This document shows, in pieces, positions 14,482 through 23,046 of a stretch of 64,000 nt of DNA. The notes beneath the pieces are model-generated. The model was given only the letters and a program-made list of their open reading frames with translations, was not told the origin of the DNA and did no database searches. Position 1 is the stretch's first letter, and each line of letters opens with the position of its first letter. This DNA is from CAVUPF01 sp963743285. GTDB taxonomy: Bacteria > Actinomycetota > Thermoleophilia > Solirubrobacterales > 70-9. The translations under genes and the position numbers were made by a program. The stretch is taken from assembly GCA_963743285.1 (NCBI GenBank), contig CAVUPF010000009.1:62001-126000 (forward strand), written 5' to 3'.

Positions 14482-14838
14482 ATGAAGTACATGTTGCTGA
14501 TCCATCAAGGCACCACCCCAACGCCCCCGTCGGATGAGTGGGAGCGTCTCTCAGAGGACGAGCAGAAGGCGATCTACGGCGCCTATCGGGCGCTCAACGA
14601 AACCCCGGGCGTCAGCCCCGGCGTCCGGATGCAGCCTCCCGAGACGGCGACCACCGTCCGTGTGCAGGACGGCAAGACGCTGATAACCGACGGCCCGTTT
14701 GTCGAGACCAAGGAGGCGCTCGGCGGCTACCTATTCTTCGATGCAGACGACCTCGATGCCGCGATCGAGCTGGCCGCGCGGATCCCGGCGGCGCGCCTGG
14801 GCGGCGCGATCGAGGTGCGCCCGGTGGTAGAGAGCTGA
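14482..14838 (+). CDS. YCII-related (DGPF) domain protein
   Basis: 118 aa, starting MKYMLLIHQG with an excellent ribosome site AAGGAGG (14471-14477). The family hallmark DGPFVETKEALGGYLFFDADDLDAAIELAARIP is complete. Such proteins have a ferredoxin-like fold and commonly sit directly before an ECF sigma factor of the SigJ/DUF6596 type, as here. They probably modulate or are regulated with it; the biochemical role is not established. The stop overlaps the sigma gene start. Confidence 0.92.
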   Translation: MKYMLLIHQGTTPTPPSDEWERLSEDEQKAIYGAYRALNETPGVSPGVRMQPPETATTVRVQDGKTLITDGPFVETKEALGGYLFFDADDLDAAIELAARIPAARLGGAIEVRPVVES

Positions 14839-15950
14839 TCGAGCAGGCCTTTCGCGACGAGTGGGGCCGGGTTCTCGCTGCCTTGATCGGCCTGCTCGGC
14901 GACTTCGATCTCGCCGAGGAGGCCGCCCAGGAGGCGTTCGCGATCGCGGCGGAATGCTGGCCTCGGGAGGGGGCGCCCTCGAGCCCCGGCGCCTGGCTGA
15001 TCGCAGCCGGTCGCAACCGTGCGATCGACCGCATCCGCCGCGATCGCACCCTCGCCGCCAAGACGAAGCTGCTGGAGGTGGCTGAAGCCGTGGAGGACGA
15101 GCTTGAGGAGACAGCGTTCCCCGACGAGCGGCTAGAGCTGATCTTCACCTGCTGCCACCCGGCGCTCGCCCCCGACGCGCAGGTGGCGCTGATCCTGCGC
15201 GCCTTGGGCGGCCTCGACACCGAGGAGATCGCCCGCGCCTTCATAGTCCCCAAGGCGACGATGGCGCAGCGCATCGTCCGCGCCAAAAAGAAGATCAAGG
15301 CGGCCGGGATTCCCTTCCAGGTGCCGCCCGAGCACCTGTTGCCCGATCGACTCGCCGCGGTGCTGGCGGTCATCTATTTGATCTTCAACGAGGGCTACGG
15401 TGGCCGCGGCGAGTTGGCGGGCGAGGCGATCCGGCTTGGCACGGCGCTCACCGAGCTGATGCCCGACGAGCCCGATGCGCACAGCCTGCTGGCGCTGATG
15501 CTCCTCCACGACGCGCGCCGCGAGGCTCGGTTCCGCGATGGAGATCTGGTCCTGCTGGAGGATCAGGACCGGCGGTTGTGGGACGGCGAGCGGATCGCGG
15601 CCGGCCGCGCCTCTCTGCGTCGGGCCGGCGCCCTGCGTGGCGCCGGCCCCTATTTCCTGCAGGCTCAGATCGCAGCCCTGCATGTCGAGGAGGTCCATGA
15701 CTGGTCGCGAATCGCCACCCTCTACAGTGAGCTGGCCCGCCAGACCGGCTCACCGGTCGTCGAGCTGAACCGCGCCGTGGCGGTCGCGGAAACGGCTGGG
15801 CCCGAGGCCGGGCTGGAGGCCATCGAGGGACTGGGGCTGGACTCCTACTCCTACCTGCACGCCGCCCGCGCCGACTTCCTTCGTCGTCTCGGCCGTGCCG
15901 GTGAGGCCCGGGCCGCCTACGAGCGGGCGCTCGAGCTGACCCACTCGTAA
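14835..15950 (+). CDS. ECF sigma factor (DUF6596 type), 3' end cut by IS66
   Basis: About 371 aa. Region sigma2 covers RVLAALIGLLGDFDLAEEAAQEAFAIAAECWP, with AWLIAAGRNRAIDRIRRDR. Region sigma4 is LILRALGGLDTEEIARAFIVPKATMAQRIVRAKKKI. A long C-terminal TPR/DUF6596-like domain follows (NEGYGGRGELAGEAIRL..., HDWSRIATLYSELARQTGSPVVELNRAVAV). No ATG, GTG or TTG lies near the junction; a CTG overlapping the upstream stop (CTGA) is the likeliest start. The last codons are ...LELTHS and the TAA is supplied by the IS66 left end. The original last 15 residues, MADSRFLSRRLGELS, now lie beyond the IS. Confidence 0.88.
   Translation: MIEQAFRDEWGRVLAALIGLLGDFDLAEEAAQEAFAIAAECWPREGAPSSPGAWLIAAGRNRAIDRIRRDRTLAAKTKLLEVAEAVEDELEETAFPDERLELIFTCCHPALAPDAQVALILRALGGLDTEEIARAFIVPKATMAQRIVRAKKKIKAAGIPFQVPPEHLLPDRLAAVLAVIYLIFNEGYGGRGELAGEAIRLGTALTELMPDEPDAHSLLALMLLHDARREARFRDGDLVLLEDQDRRLWDGERIAAGRASLRRAGALRGAGPYFLQAQIAALHVEEVHDWSRIATLYSELARQTGSPVVELNRAVAVAETAGPEAGLEAIEGLGLDSYSYLHAARADFLRRLGRAGEARAAYERALELTHS
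15939..15946 (+). repeat. IS66 target duplication, left copy (ACCCACTC)
   Basis: Eight bases ACCCACTC directly before the IS66 left end, identical to 17895-17902. Eight base pairs is the length typical of IS66 insertion. Confidence 0.93.
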
Positions 15951-16034
15951 CTATTCAGGTTCGTGAACCTCCGGGCCGCAGGGGCGGGCGAGGCACGGTT
16001 GACATAACAAGGATTCGGCAGGTCTGCAGGGAAG

Positions 16035-17472
16035 TTGTCGTGCGTGGAGCGGGCAGAAGTCCAGTCTCTTCTCGCCGGGGGCGCGGATGCGGTGGCCGCG
16101 GTGATCGCCCGGCTCGAGGCCCGGATCGACGAGCAGGATGCCCAGATCGCAGAGCTCATGGCGCGCCTCGGGCAGAGCTCGCGCAACTCCTCCAAGCCGC
16201 CGTCCTCCGACGGCTATGGCAAGCCGTCGCCGAAGAAGCGCAGCCTGCGCCGCCCCTCGGGTCGCAAGCAGGGAGGCCAGGAGGGTCACGATGGGGCGCG
16301 GCTTGAGCCGGTCGCTGTTCCCGACGAGCGGGTCGAGCATCGAGCCCGAGTGCTGCGATGGCTGCGGCGGCTCGCTCGCCGCCGCCGAGCGGCTTGAAGG
16401 CGGCGAGTCCCGCCAGGTCTTCGACCTGCCCGAGGGCAAGCTCTTGCGAGTGATCGAGCACGTGGCGCAGAAGGAGGCGCTGCGGCTGCGGGCGGACCAC
16501 GGCCGCCGCCTTCCCCGACGGGGTCGGCGCCCCGACCTCCTACGGGCCCGGGGTGCGGGCGCTCGGCGTCTACCTCTGCGTCTACCAGCACCTGCCGTAT
16601 GACCGTGCGGCCCAGGCGCTCGCCGACCTCACCGCCGCCAGGGTCTCGACCGGAACGCTTCAGAGCTGGGTGGAGGCCGCGGCCGCAGGACTCTCGGGCT
16701 TCGACGAGCGGCTGCGCGAGCTGCTCGTCTCGGCCCCGGTGGTCCACTTCGACGAGACCGGCGCCCGGATCGCCGAGCGGCTCGGCTGGGTGCACAGCCA
16801 ATCGACCGAGAAGCTGACCCGCTACGTGGCCCACCGCCGCCGCGGCGGCGAGGCGATCGAGGACGCCGGCGTGCTGCCCGACTTCAGGGGCGTCGCCGTG
16901 CACGACGGCTGGTCGCCCTATCGCAACTACGAGGACGCGCTGCACGCCCTCTGCAACGGCCATCACCTGCGTGAGCTGATCGCCGCCGCCGAGGCCGGGC
17001 ACCGCTGGCCCTGCGCGATGGCCGAGCTGCTCTTGGACGCCAAGGGGCAGGTCGATGATGCCCGGGGGGCCGGCGCGCGGAGCCTTCACCCGCAGGCGCT
17101 CGCGAGGCTCGAGGTTGCAATACGAGGCGATCATCGCCTCCGGGCGCGCCGAGCACCCTGCCCGCCACGGGCAAGGAAACGACCAAGGCCCACAACTTGC
17201 TCTTGCGCCTCGAGCGCGACCGCGACGCGGCGCTGCGCTTCGCCCGCGACTTCCGCGTCCCGTTCACCAACAACCGGGCCGAGCAGGACATCCGGATGGT
17301 CAAGCTGCAGCAGAAGATCTCCGGCTGCTTTCGAACCCCAGAGGGCGCCGAGCGCTTCCTCGCGGTGCGCAGCTACATCTCCACCGCCCGCAAGAACGGG
17401 ATCGAGGCGCTCGCCGCGCTCGGGGAGCTGAGCGCCGGGCGGCCGTGGTTGCCCGAACCCGCGCCCGGCTAA
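16035..17472 (+). pseudogene. IS66 transposase (TnpC), about four frameshifts
   Basis: Segments in family order but in changing frames. LEARIDEQDAQIAELMARLGQSSRNSSKPPSSDGYGKP is the leucine-zipper and PPSSD motif. After about 16340 comes CCDGCGGSLA...GESRQVFDLPEGKLLRVIEH. After about 16495 comes AAAFPDGVGAPTSYGPGVRALGVYL...VSAPVVHFDETGARI...VAVHDGWSPYRNY, the catalytic DDE core. After about 17110 comes LQYEAIIASGRAEHP. After about 17165 comes KETTKAHNLLLRLERDRDAALRFARDFRVPFTNNRAEQDIRMVKLQQKISGCFRT to the stop at 17472. Starts probably at TTG 16035. Cannot be translated whole as read. Confidence 0.88.
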
Positions 17473-17568
17473 AGAGGGCGCGTCCGAGTAGCACGCGATC
17501 GTTCTCGGACGATGACCCTGGAGCGCATCAGACCCCCCGCCTGACAGCCACGACAAGGAGACACGAAG

Positions 17569-17886
17569 ATGAGCCCCGCCCGCCAGGCCGACCCAGAGCT
17601 TGACGCCCTGATCGAGGAGATCACCGTCGACTGCCATGACGAGGAGGAGCAGCTGATGGGATTCGAAGACGCCTTCTACGACGCAAACTTCCCGTGCCCA
17701 GGCACGATCGTCGGCGAGACCGTCGAGGTGGTCTCCGTCACCACCACCGGCAACCGCCGCGAGCTGATCGCCACCTGCCAACGCAACGGCAAGCGCTACG
17801 AGGTCGCCCTACTCGACATCCACGTCGACGCGGACCCAACCACCTCCCGCCTCCTCGCCGCCTACAAACGCTGGATCGGCACCTGA
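17569..17886 (+). CDS. small acidic passenger protein inside IS66
   Basis: 105 aa with a good ribosome site (AAGGAG, 17554-17559) before ATG 17569; its TGA lies inside the right inverted repeat. The sequence DPELDALIEEITVDCHDEEEQLMGFEDAFYDANFPCPGTIVGETVEVVSV...RRELIATCQRNGKRYEVALLDI resembles small actinobacterial proteins loosely annotated as calcium-binding and often found near transposases; no binding motif is visible. It is mobilised with the IS. Whether it helps transposition is unknown. Confidence 0.7.
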   Translation: MSPARQADPELDALIEEITVDCHDEEEQLMGFEDAFYDANFPCPGTIVGETVEVVSVTTTGNRRELIATCQRNGKRYEVALLDIHVDADPTTSRLLAAYKRWIGT

Positions 17887-17894
17887 ATAGTTAC

Positions 17895-17951
17895 ACCCAC
17901 TCCATGGCCGACAGTCGCTTCCTCTCCCGTCGCCTCGGCGAATTGAGCTGA
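17895..17951 (+). pseudogene. detached 3' end of the ECF sigma gene
   Basis: Begins with the right target duplication ACCCACTC (17895-17902). In phase with the sigma gene before insertion it reads THS-MADSRFLSRRLGELS-stop. This is the missing C-terminus of the sigma factor at 14835, matching the usual '...FLxRRLxEL' ending of the family. Confidence 0.88.
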
Positions 17952-17988
17952 GCGGAGGCCCGCCGGGTCCGGTTCCTACACTACGGCG

Positions 17989-18360
17989 ATGCTCTCCGAC
18001 TCCCAGGCCGACTCCACTTTCGATCTCTATCGGCGCGGCATCGAGCTGCTCGAGGACGGCGACTTCGAGCAGGCTACGGTGCCGCTTGCGGTGGCGGCGC
18101 GCCGCGCTCCCGACAAGTCCTCGGTGCGGGAGGCGCTCGGGCGTGCCTACTTCCGCTGCGGCCAGTTCGCCAAGGCCGCGGCCGAGTTCGAGGCCGTCGT
18201 CGACGCCCACGCCGTCAACGACTATGCGCATTTTTGCCTCGGCCGGGCCCTTGCCAAGACCGGACGGACAGAGCGGGCCCGCCATCATCTGGCGCTCGCC
18301 TCGAACCTGCGGCCCGAGAGGGGCGACTACCGCTACTACCGCGACCTCTGTGCTCCCTGA
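17989..18360 (+). CDS. tetratricopeptide-repeat protein
   Basis: 123 aa with about three TPR units: LYRRGIELLEDGDFEQATVPLAVAARRAPDKSSVREALGRAYFRCGQFAKAAAEFEAVVDAHAVNDYAHFCLGRALAKTGRTERARHHLALASNLRPE. Spacing of the Gly/Ala/Pro positions is canonical. No signal peptide or membrane segment, so probably a small cytoplasmic scaffold. No partner can be named. It ends about 170 bases before the cobalamin riboswitch and is probably not part of that operon. Confidence 0.88.
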   Translation: MLSDSQADSTFDLYRRGIELLEDGDFEQATVPLAVAARRAPDKSSVREALGRAYFRCGQFAKAAAEFEAVVDAHAVNDYAHFCLGRALAKTGRTERARHHLALASNLRPERGDYRYYRDLCAP

Positions 18361-18527
18361 GCTTCCCGTCAGCAGCCGGATGAATGGCGAGGTGACAAGC
18401 AGGTTGTCGCGGAGCCTGCCGTGGCAGCACTCGGCGAACTGACCGACGCGATGAAGTCCGGCTTTTGCCTTGGGCCCGGCTGAGCTCAGCGCGGTTGCGC
18501 CCGGGGGCCGGGTAGACTCGCCCGCGT

Positions 18528-18698
18528 ACATACGGTCGGTGGTCAAGGGAAGTCCGGTGCGAAGCCGGCGCGGTCCCGCCACTGTGACCGGGAAGAGGAA
18601 GCCGCAGGCGCGTTGGCGTCAGCCACTGGGGAGGACACAGAGTCCCCGGGAAGGTGCGGCCGGCCACCCCGGAAGCCAGGAGACCTGTCCCCGGCCAG
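18528..18698 (+). promoter_or_regulatory. cobalamin (adenosylcobalamin) riboswitch
   Basis: Conserved core elements in order: GGGAAGTCCGGTGCGAAGCC (18547-18566), GCGGTCCCGCCACTGTGA (18569-18586), GGGAAGAGGAAGCCGC, the GGGGAGGAC...AGTCCCC arm, and the B12 box AGCCAGGAGACCTG (18674-18687). Downstream, ACCC...GGGT can form a hairpin around GAGGAAAGG, the ribosome site of the first gene (ATG 18731), pointing to translational shut-off when cobalamin is plentiful. Ends are approximate. Confidence 0.95.
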
Positions 18699-18730
18699 CC
18701 ATGACAACCCTCGAGGAAAGGGTGGCGTAA

Positions 18731-19495
18731 ATGCCCAGATTCATCTCATTCCGGCTTGCCGCAGCCGTCGCGCTGGTCGTCGTTCTAGCTCTCTCGGCCA
18801 CGGCGGTTGCCGGCGCCAAGGGCGGTGGCGTTGCCGCCAAGCTGCGGGTCCTGACCACGAGCGGCAAGGTGCTCGCCGAAGAGGCGCTGAGTACCGGCAC
18901 CGCGTCGATCCCGACCAGTCCCAAGGCGACCTGTTTCGGGGAAGGCACCGGCGGCAGCGGCCGCTCGGTAACGATCAAGGGGGCGACGGCTCTCGGCCTG
19001 CTTGCCCAAGCAGCTAAGAGCGACGCGGCCCTTCGGCCGCTGCTCGTCACCGATCACTTCAGCTTCGGCCTGGGGCTGTGCGGGGTCGGGGGAAACGTCC
19101 CGAAGAGCGAAAGCGAAGGCTGGTATCTGACGGTCAATCACAAGAGCCCGCCGGTGGGCGGCAGCAAGGTGAAGCTGCGCCCCGGAGACGAAGTGCTCTG
19201 GTACCTGGCGACCGCCTACCCCTACCCCGAAGAACTGGCGCTTAGCGCGCCAACCGCGGCGATGGCGGGGGAGCCGTTTCCGGTGCGCGTCTTCTCCTAT
19301 GACGAAAAAGGGAAGCGCAAACCGGCCGCCGGAGTAACGGTCACCGGTGCCGGCGGGCCGACCAGCTCGAGCGGTCGCGCCACGGTCACGCTGCGCAAGC
19401 CGGCGCTGCTGGTCGCCCGCCTCGGCACCGACATCCCCTCCAACCGGGTGGCGGTGTGCGTCGGGGGCAAGTGCCCGAGCAGCTCAGGTAGGTGA
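18731..19495 (+). CDS. secreted DUF4430 (transcobalamin C-terminal-like) protein
   Basis: 254 aa. Signal peptide at residues 1-30 (FRLAAAVALVVVLALSATAVAGA). Residues 70-170 contain the DUF4430 pattern: ATALGLLAQAAKSD, GVGGNVPKSESEGWYLTVNHKSPPVGGSKVKLRPGDEVLWYLA. This is the beta-domain also found at the C-terminus of animal intrinsic factor and transcobalamin. An Ig/Ca-rich-type beta domain follows (LALSAPTAAMAGEPFPVRVFSYDEKGKRKPAAGVTVTGAGG). First gene after the B12 riboswitch, so probably an extracellular cobalamin-binding component. Cell anchoring is not evident. Confidence 0.85.
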   Translation: MPRFISFRLAAAVALVVVLALSATAVAGAKGGGVAAKLRVLTTSGKVLAEEALSTGTASIPTSPKATCFGEGTGGSGRSVTIKGATALGLLAQAAKSDAALRPLLVTDHFSFGLGLCGVGGNVPKSESEGWYLTVNHKSPPVGGSKVKLRPGDEVLWYLATAYPYPEELALSAPTAAMAGEPFPVRVFSYDEKGKRKPAAGVTVTGAGGPTSSSGRATVTLRKPALLVARLGTDIPSNRVAVCVGGKCPSSSGR

Positions 19496-20409
19496 GCGGG
19501 CGCCGCGGCACGGCGGCTGCGGGCGCGCTGCTTGTGGGCGCGCTCGCGGTCGCCGGCTGCGGCCTCGGCCCCGGCAAGGGACTCGGCGACGTGCGGCTGA
19601 CCGTGACCCACGACTACGGGGCGGAGCCGGTCCTCGAACGCGCGGTCGGCGGCGTCACCGAATCCGACACGGTGATGCGGGTGCTTGAACGCAGCGCCGA
19701 CATCTCAACCCGCTACGGCGGCGGCTTCGTGCAGTCGATCGACGGGGTGGAAGCGAAGGAGGGCAGCGGCGCCTCCGATGACTGGTTCTTCTACGTGAAC
19801 GGGGTCGAGTCGCCGGTCGGCGCAGCCGCCTACCCGCTGCACGGAGGCGAGGCGATCTGGTGGGACTACCGCGACTGGTCGGCGGCGATGCAGGTCCCCG
19901 CCGTGGTCGGCTCATGGCCGGAGCCGTTCACCGACGGCTATGAAGGCAAGCGGCACCCGGCGGCGGTCGAGTGCATGGGCGGGGGAGGGGCCTGCCGGGA
20001 GGTGCGGAGCAGACTGGAGGAGGCGGGCGCGTCGGTTGCGAGGGGCTCGCCGAGCGGCGCGATCCGAGTGCTTATCGGCCCCTGGTCGCGGGTCCAGGGA
20101 GATGCCGCCGCAGGGCAGATCGAGGAAGGGCCGCAGGCGAGCGGCGTCTTTGCCGAGTTCACCCGACGCGGCGGCGAATTCGAGCTGCAGGGGCTCGGCG
20201 AAGACGGCAAGCCGGCGCGCTCGTTTGGCGCGGGCGCCGGGCTGGTCGCGGCGACACGGCGTTATGAAGGGCCGCCCACCTGGGTCATCACCGGCGCCAC
20301 TCTGTCCGGCGTTCGCGCCGCGGCCGGCCTACTCGGCGCCGCCGATCTGCGCGATCATTACGCGGTCGCGACCGAGGATGGGAAGGAGACGCCGCTGCCG
20401 CTGCGATGA
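19492..20409 (+). CDS. DUF4430 lipoprotein, putative cobalamin-binding
   Basis: 305 aa from GTG 19492, overlapping the previous stop (GTGA). The lipobox LAVAGC puts the lipidated Cys at about residue 23. DUF4430 core: GGVTESDTVMRVLERSADIST...GSGASDDWFFYVNGVESPVGAAAYPLHGGEAIWWDYRDW. The C-terminal half (REVRSRLEEAGASV...IRVLIGPWSRV..., then TWVITGATLSGVRAAAGLL) is a separate domain I do not recognise; its last part resembles a surface or hydrolase-like domain. Membrane-tethered position beside an ECF transporter suggests vitamin capture. Confidence 0.83.
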   Translation: MSGRRGTAAAGALLVGALAVAGCGLGPGKGLGDVRLTVTHDYGAEPVLERAVGGVTESDTVMRVLERSADISTRYGGGFVQSIDGVEAKEGSGASDDWFFYVNGVESPVGAAAYPLHGGEAIWWDYRDWSAAMQVPAVVGSWPEPFTDGYEGKRHPAAVECMGGGGACREVRSRLEEAGASVARGSPSGAIRVLIGPWSRVQGDAAAGQIEEGPQASGVFAEFTRRGGEFELQGLGEDGKPARSFGAGAGLVAATRRYEGPPTWVITGATLSGVRAAAGLLGAADLRDHYAVATEDGKETPLPLR

Positions 20410-21356
20410 GATCGCCGCTCGCCTACACGCCGAGGCCGGGCCTGCTGCAGGCCGCATCGCCGGGGGCTGCGGTCGCCTACCTCGGCTCGCTCGTCATCGT
20501 CGCCTTCGTCTACTCGAGCCCGGTTGTGCTAGCCGCGGCCCTCGCCGCCGCGGCCCTCGCCGGGCTGCTCGCCGGCGCCCGCGACGCCGTCCGCGTCGCG
20601 TTGCGGATGGGCGTGGCGCTCGCCCTCTCAGTCGCCGTCGTCAACGCGCTGGTGGTGAGAAGCGGCGAGACCGTAGTTGCCCGGCTCGGCGAGTGGCCAC
20701 TGCTGGGCCAGGTCGACGTCACCGCCGAGGCGATCGTCTATGGCTCGGTGATCGGCCTGCGCGTCCTCGCGGTGGTGGTCGCCTTCTCCGTCTACTCGGC
20801 CTGCGTCGACCCCGACCGCGTGCTGCGCGCCCTGCGGCCGATTGCCGGCCGCTCGGCCCTCACCGCGACCCTCGTCTCTCGCCTCCTCCCGGTCGCCGCC
20901 GCCGACGCCGCCCGGCTGCGCGACGCCGCCCGCCTGCGCGGGCCCGGAGCCGCCCCGGTCGGCCGCGCGGCCCTCGCCCGCCGCCTCCTCGCCGGCTCAC
21001 TCGATCGGGCGGTCGATGTAGCCGCGACCCTGGAGCTGCGCGGCTACGCGCTTGACGCGCCAAAGGCGAAGCGGCGCAAGGAGCGCTCCCGCCACGACAC
21101 CCGCTTCTACGTGATCGCCGCCGCCGTCCTCGCCGCCGCGATCGCGGCCAAGCTGCTCGGCGCCGACGCCTTCAACGCCTACCCGACGATTGGGCTGAGC
21201 ATCGGCCCACTCACCCTTGCGCTGGCGGCTCTCATCCTGCTCAGCGGCCTGGCTCCGCTGCGCCGCAAGCCGCGCCGTGCCGCTGTGCCGCGCCAAGCCG
21301 CGCCGCCGGGAGCTACGCCGACCGCGGCGCCCAGCATCGAGGCTTCCGGTGTCTGA
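20406..21356 (+). CDS. ecfT: ECF transporter transmembrane (T) component
   Basis: 316-aa membrane protein, overlapping its neighbour by ATGA. About six hydrophobic segments: AAVAYLGSLVIVAFVYSSPVVLAAALAAAALAGLLAG, VALRMGVALALSVAVVNALVV, GLRVLAVVVAFSVYSACV, FYVIAAAVLAAAIAAKLL and LTLALAALILLSGLA. The two cytoplasmic coupling helices with the EcfT-typical Ala-Arg-Gly motifs are RLRDAARLRG and ATLELRGYAL. It transmits ATP hydrolysis from EcfA to the S component. Poly-Arg stretches follow, then a disordered tail. Confidence 0.92.
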   Translation: MRSPLAYTPRPGLLQAASPGAAVAYLGSLVIVAFVYSSPVVLAAALAAAALAGLLAGARDAVRVALRMGVALALSVAVVNALVVRSGETVVARLGEWPLLGQVDVTAEAIVYGSVIGLRVLAVVVAFSVYSACVDPDRVLRALRPIAGRSALTATLVSRLLPVAAADAARLRDAARLRGPGAAPVGRAALARRLLAGSLDRAVDVAATLELRGYALDAPKAKRRKERSRHDTRFYVIAAAVLAAAIAAKLLGADAFNAYPTIGLSIGPLTLALAALILLSGLAPLRRKPRRAAVPRQAAPPGATPTAAPSIEASGV

Positions 21357-23046
21357 GCTGGCGAGCCCGACCCGGACCGCCCCCGCCCTCTCGGTCGAGG
21401 GCCTCACCTACGCCTACCCCCATGCCGACCGCGAGGCTCTGCTCGATATCTCCCTCCAGCTTGACCCCGGCGAGTTCGCCGTCCTCGCCGGTCGCTCTGC
21501 CTCTGGCAAGTCGACCCTGCTGCGCGCTGCCTGCGGCCTCGTCCCGCATTTCCACGGCGGGCAGATCAGGGGCGAGGTCAAGGTCGCCGGGCTGAACGCG
21601 ATCGAGTCCGGTCCAGGTGAGCTGGCGGCCGTGGTCGGCTACGTGGCACAAGATCCCGAGACCCAGATCGTCTCGACCACGGTTGCGGCCGAGATCGAGC
21701 TGCCGCTCGAGATGCGTGGAGACCCCCCAATCTCGCGGGCTCGCGCCGTCGAGGAGGTCGCCCTCGCCCTCGCCATCCCCCACCTGCTCGACCGCTCCGT
21801 CGAAACCCTCTCCGGCGGCGAGCTGCAACGCGTCGCCCTCGCCGCTGCCCTTGTGACCCGGCCCCGCCTGGTCCTCCTGGACGAGCCGACCTCCCAGCTG
21901 GACCCGGTCGCCGGTGATGAGCTGATCTGGCTGCTACGCCGCCTCAACGAGGAGTGGGGGGTCACCATCCTGCTCGCCGAGCATCGCCTGGAGCGCTGCC
22001 TCGCCGCCGCCGATCGCGTCGTTGCGATGGCCTCGGGCGCGATCTCCTTTGACGGCCCGCCGCGCGACTTCTTGGCCTGGTCTCACGACTTCGACCCGGC
22101 TCTCAGCACCCCAGCCGCGCGTCTCTTCTCCCTTGCCGGCATCGATCCGCCTCCGGTCGGGGTTCGCGATGCGCGGGCAACGCTCGCCTCGATCGAGCTC
22201 ACCGACCGGGATCGCCGAGCCCCCCTGGGGCACGGTTTGCATTCTCGGCGGTCCAAGCGCGGCCAGCCGTCCAGGCCCCACCAAGACAGCTTAAGCAAGA
22301 GGGGGTCAACCCCCACGCCAGCTCTTCTGGCCCGCGACCTATGGGTGGAGCTGTCGCTTGGGGATCAACCCCGCGACGTCTTGCGAGGGATCGATCTCCG
22401 CCTCGAGCGCTGCGAGCGAGTAGCCCTGATGGGCCGTAACGGCGCCGGAAAGAGCACCCTGCTCCGCGCCGGCGCGGGTCTCATCGACCCGGTGCGGGGG
22501 AAGATCGCGACCCCTGGCGGGATCGCCCTGCTCACCCAGAGCCCAAGCGATTACCTGGTCCGCGAGCGGGTCGGCGAGGAGCTGCCGGGCGCCGCGGGTG
22601 CGGCTGCGCTGGCGCTGGTCGGGCTCGAGCACGCGATCGACGCGGACCCGCGGGACCTCTCTGGCGGTGAGCGGCAGCGCCTGGCGCTGGCGATCGCGCT
22701 GGCCGGGCGGATGGAGGGAGAGCAGCTGCCCGGCCTGGTGGCGCTCGACGAGCCGACGCGGGGGATGGACCGCGCCCGCAAGGACGACCTGGTCGAGCTG
22801 ATCGAGGGGCTGGCGAGCCGCGGCGCCGGCGTCGTTGTCGCCACCCACGACGTCGAGTTCGCCGCGGCGTTCGCCGCGCGGGTCGTCCTGCTCGGCGATG
22901 GCTGCGTGATCGCCGACGGCCCCGCTGTCGAGGTCCTCTCCGGCGGCTGGTACTTCGCCACCGAGGTCGCCCGCGTCCTCGACCGGCCGAGGGTAATCAC
23001 CCCCGAGCAGGGCGCCGCCGCGCTCGCGCAAGGCGACGAGCTGTGA
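21349..23046 (+). CDS. ecfA: ECF transporter double ATPase (EcfA-EcfA' fusion)
   Basis: 565 aa from GTG 21349, overlapping ecfT. Two ABC domains in one chain. First: Walker A GRSASGKST, Q-loop YVAQDPETQIVSTTVAAEIE, signature LSGGELQR and Walker B LVLLDEPTSQLDP. Linker about 300-360, disordered. Second: Walker A GRNGAGKST, signature LSGGERQR and Walker B LVALDEPTRGMD, followed by the H-loop ATHDVEF. ECF modules normally use two separate ATPases or a dimer; the fusion gives a fixed heterodimer. It powers cobalamin uptake with EcfT and the S fusion. Confidence 0.94.
   Translation: MSELASPTRTAPALSVEGLTYAYPHADREALLDISLQLDPGEFAVLAGRSASGKSTLLRAACGLVPHFHGGQIRGEVKVAGLNAIESGPGELAAVVGYVAQDPETQIVSTTVAAEIELPLEMRGDPPISRARAVEEVALALAIPHLLDRSVETLSGGELQRVALAAALVTRPRLVLLDEPTSQLDPVAGDELIWLLRRLNEEWGVTILLAEHRLERCLAAADRVVAMASGAISFDGPPRDFLAWSHDFDPALSTPAARLFSLAGIDPPPVGVRDARATLASIELTDRDRRAPLGHGLHSRRSKRGQPSRPHQDSLSKRGSTPTPALLARDLWVELSLGDQPRDVLRGIDLRLERCERVALMGRNGAGKSTLLRAGAGLIDPVRGKIATPGGIALLTQSPSDYLVRERVGEELPGAAGAAALALVGLEHAIDADPRDLSGGERQRLALAIALAGRMEGEQLPGLVALDEPTRGMDRARKDDLVELIEGLASRGAGVVVATHDVEFAAAFAARVVLLGDGCVIADGPAVEVLSGGWYFATEVARVLDRPRVITPEQGAAALAQGDEL

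Larger units (their letters stand above)
15947..17894 (+). mobile_element. IS66-family insertion sequence (1,948 bp)
   Basis: Ends are perfect 14-base inverted repeats GTAACTATTCAGGT (15947-15960) and its complement (17881-17894), with the GTAA start usual for IS66. The 8-bp duplication ACCCACTC flanks it on both sides. It carries a frameshifted transposase and a small passenger gene. Insertion removed the end of the sigma gene. Intact ends and duplication indicate a recent insertion, at odds with the many transposase frameshifts. Confidence 0.93.
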
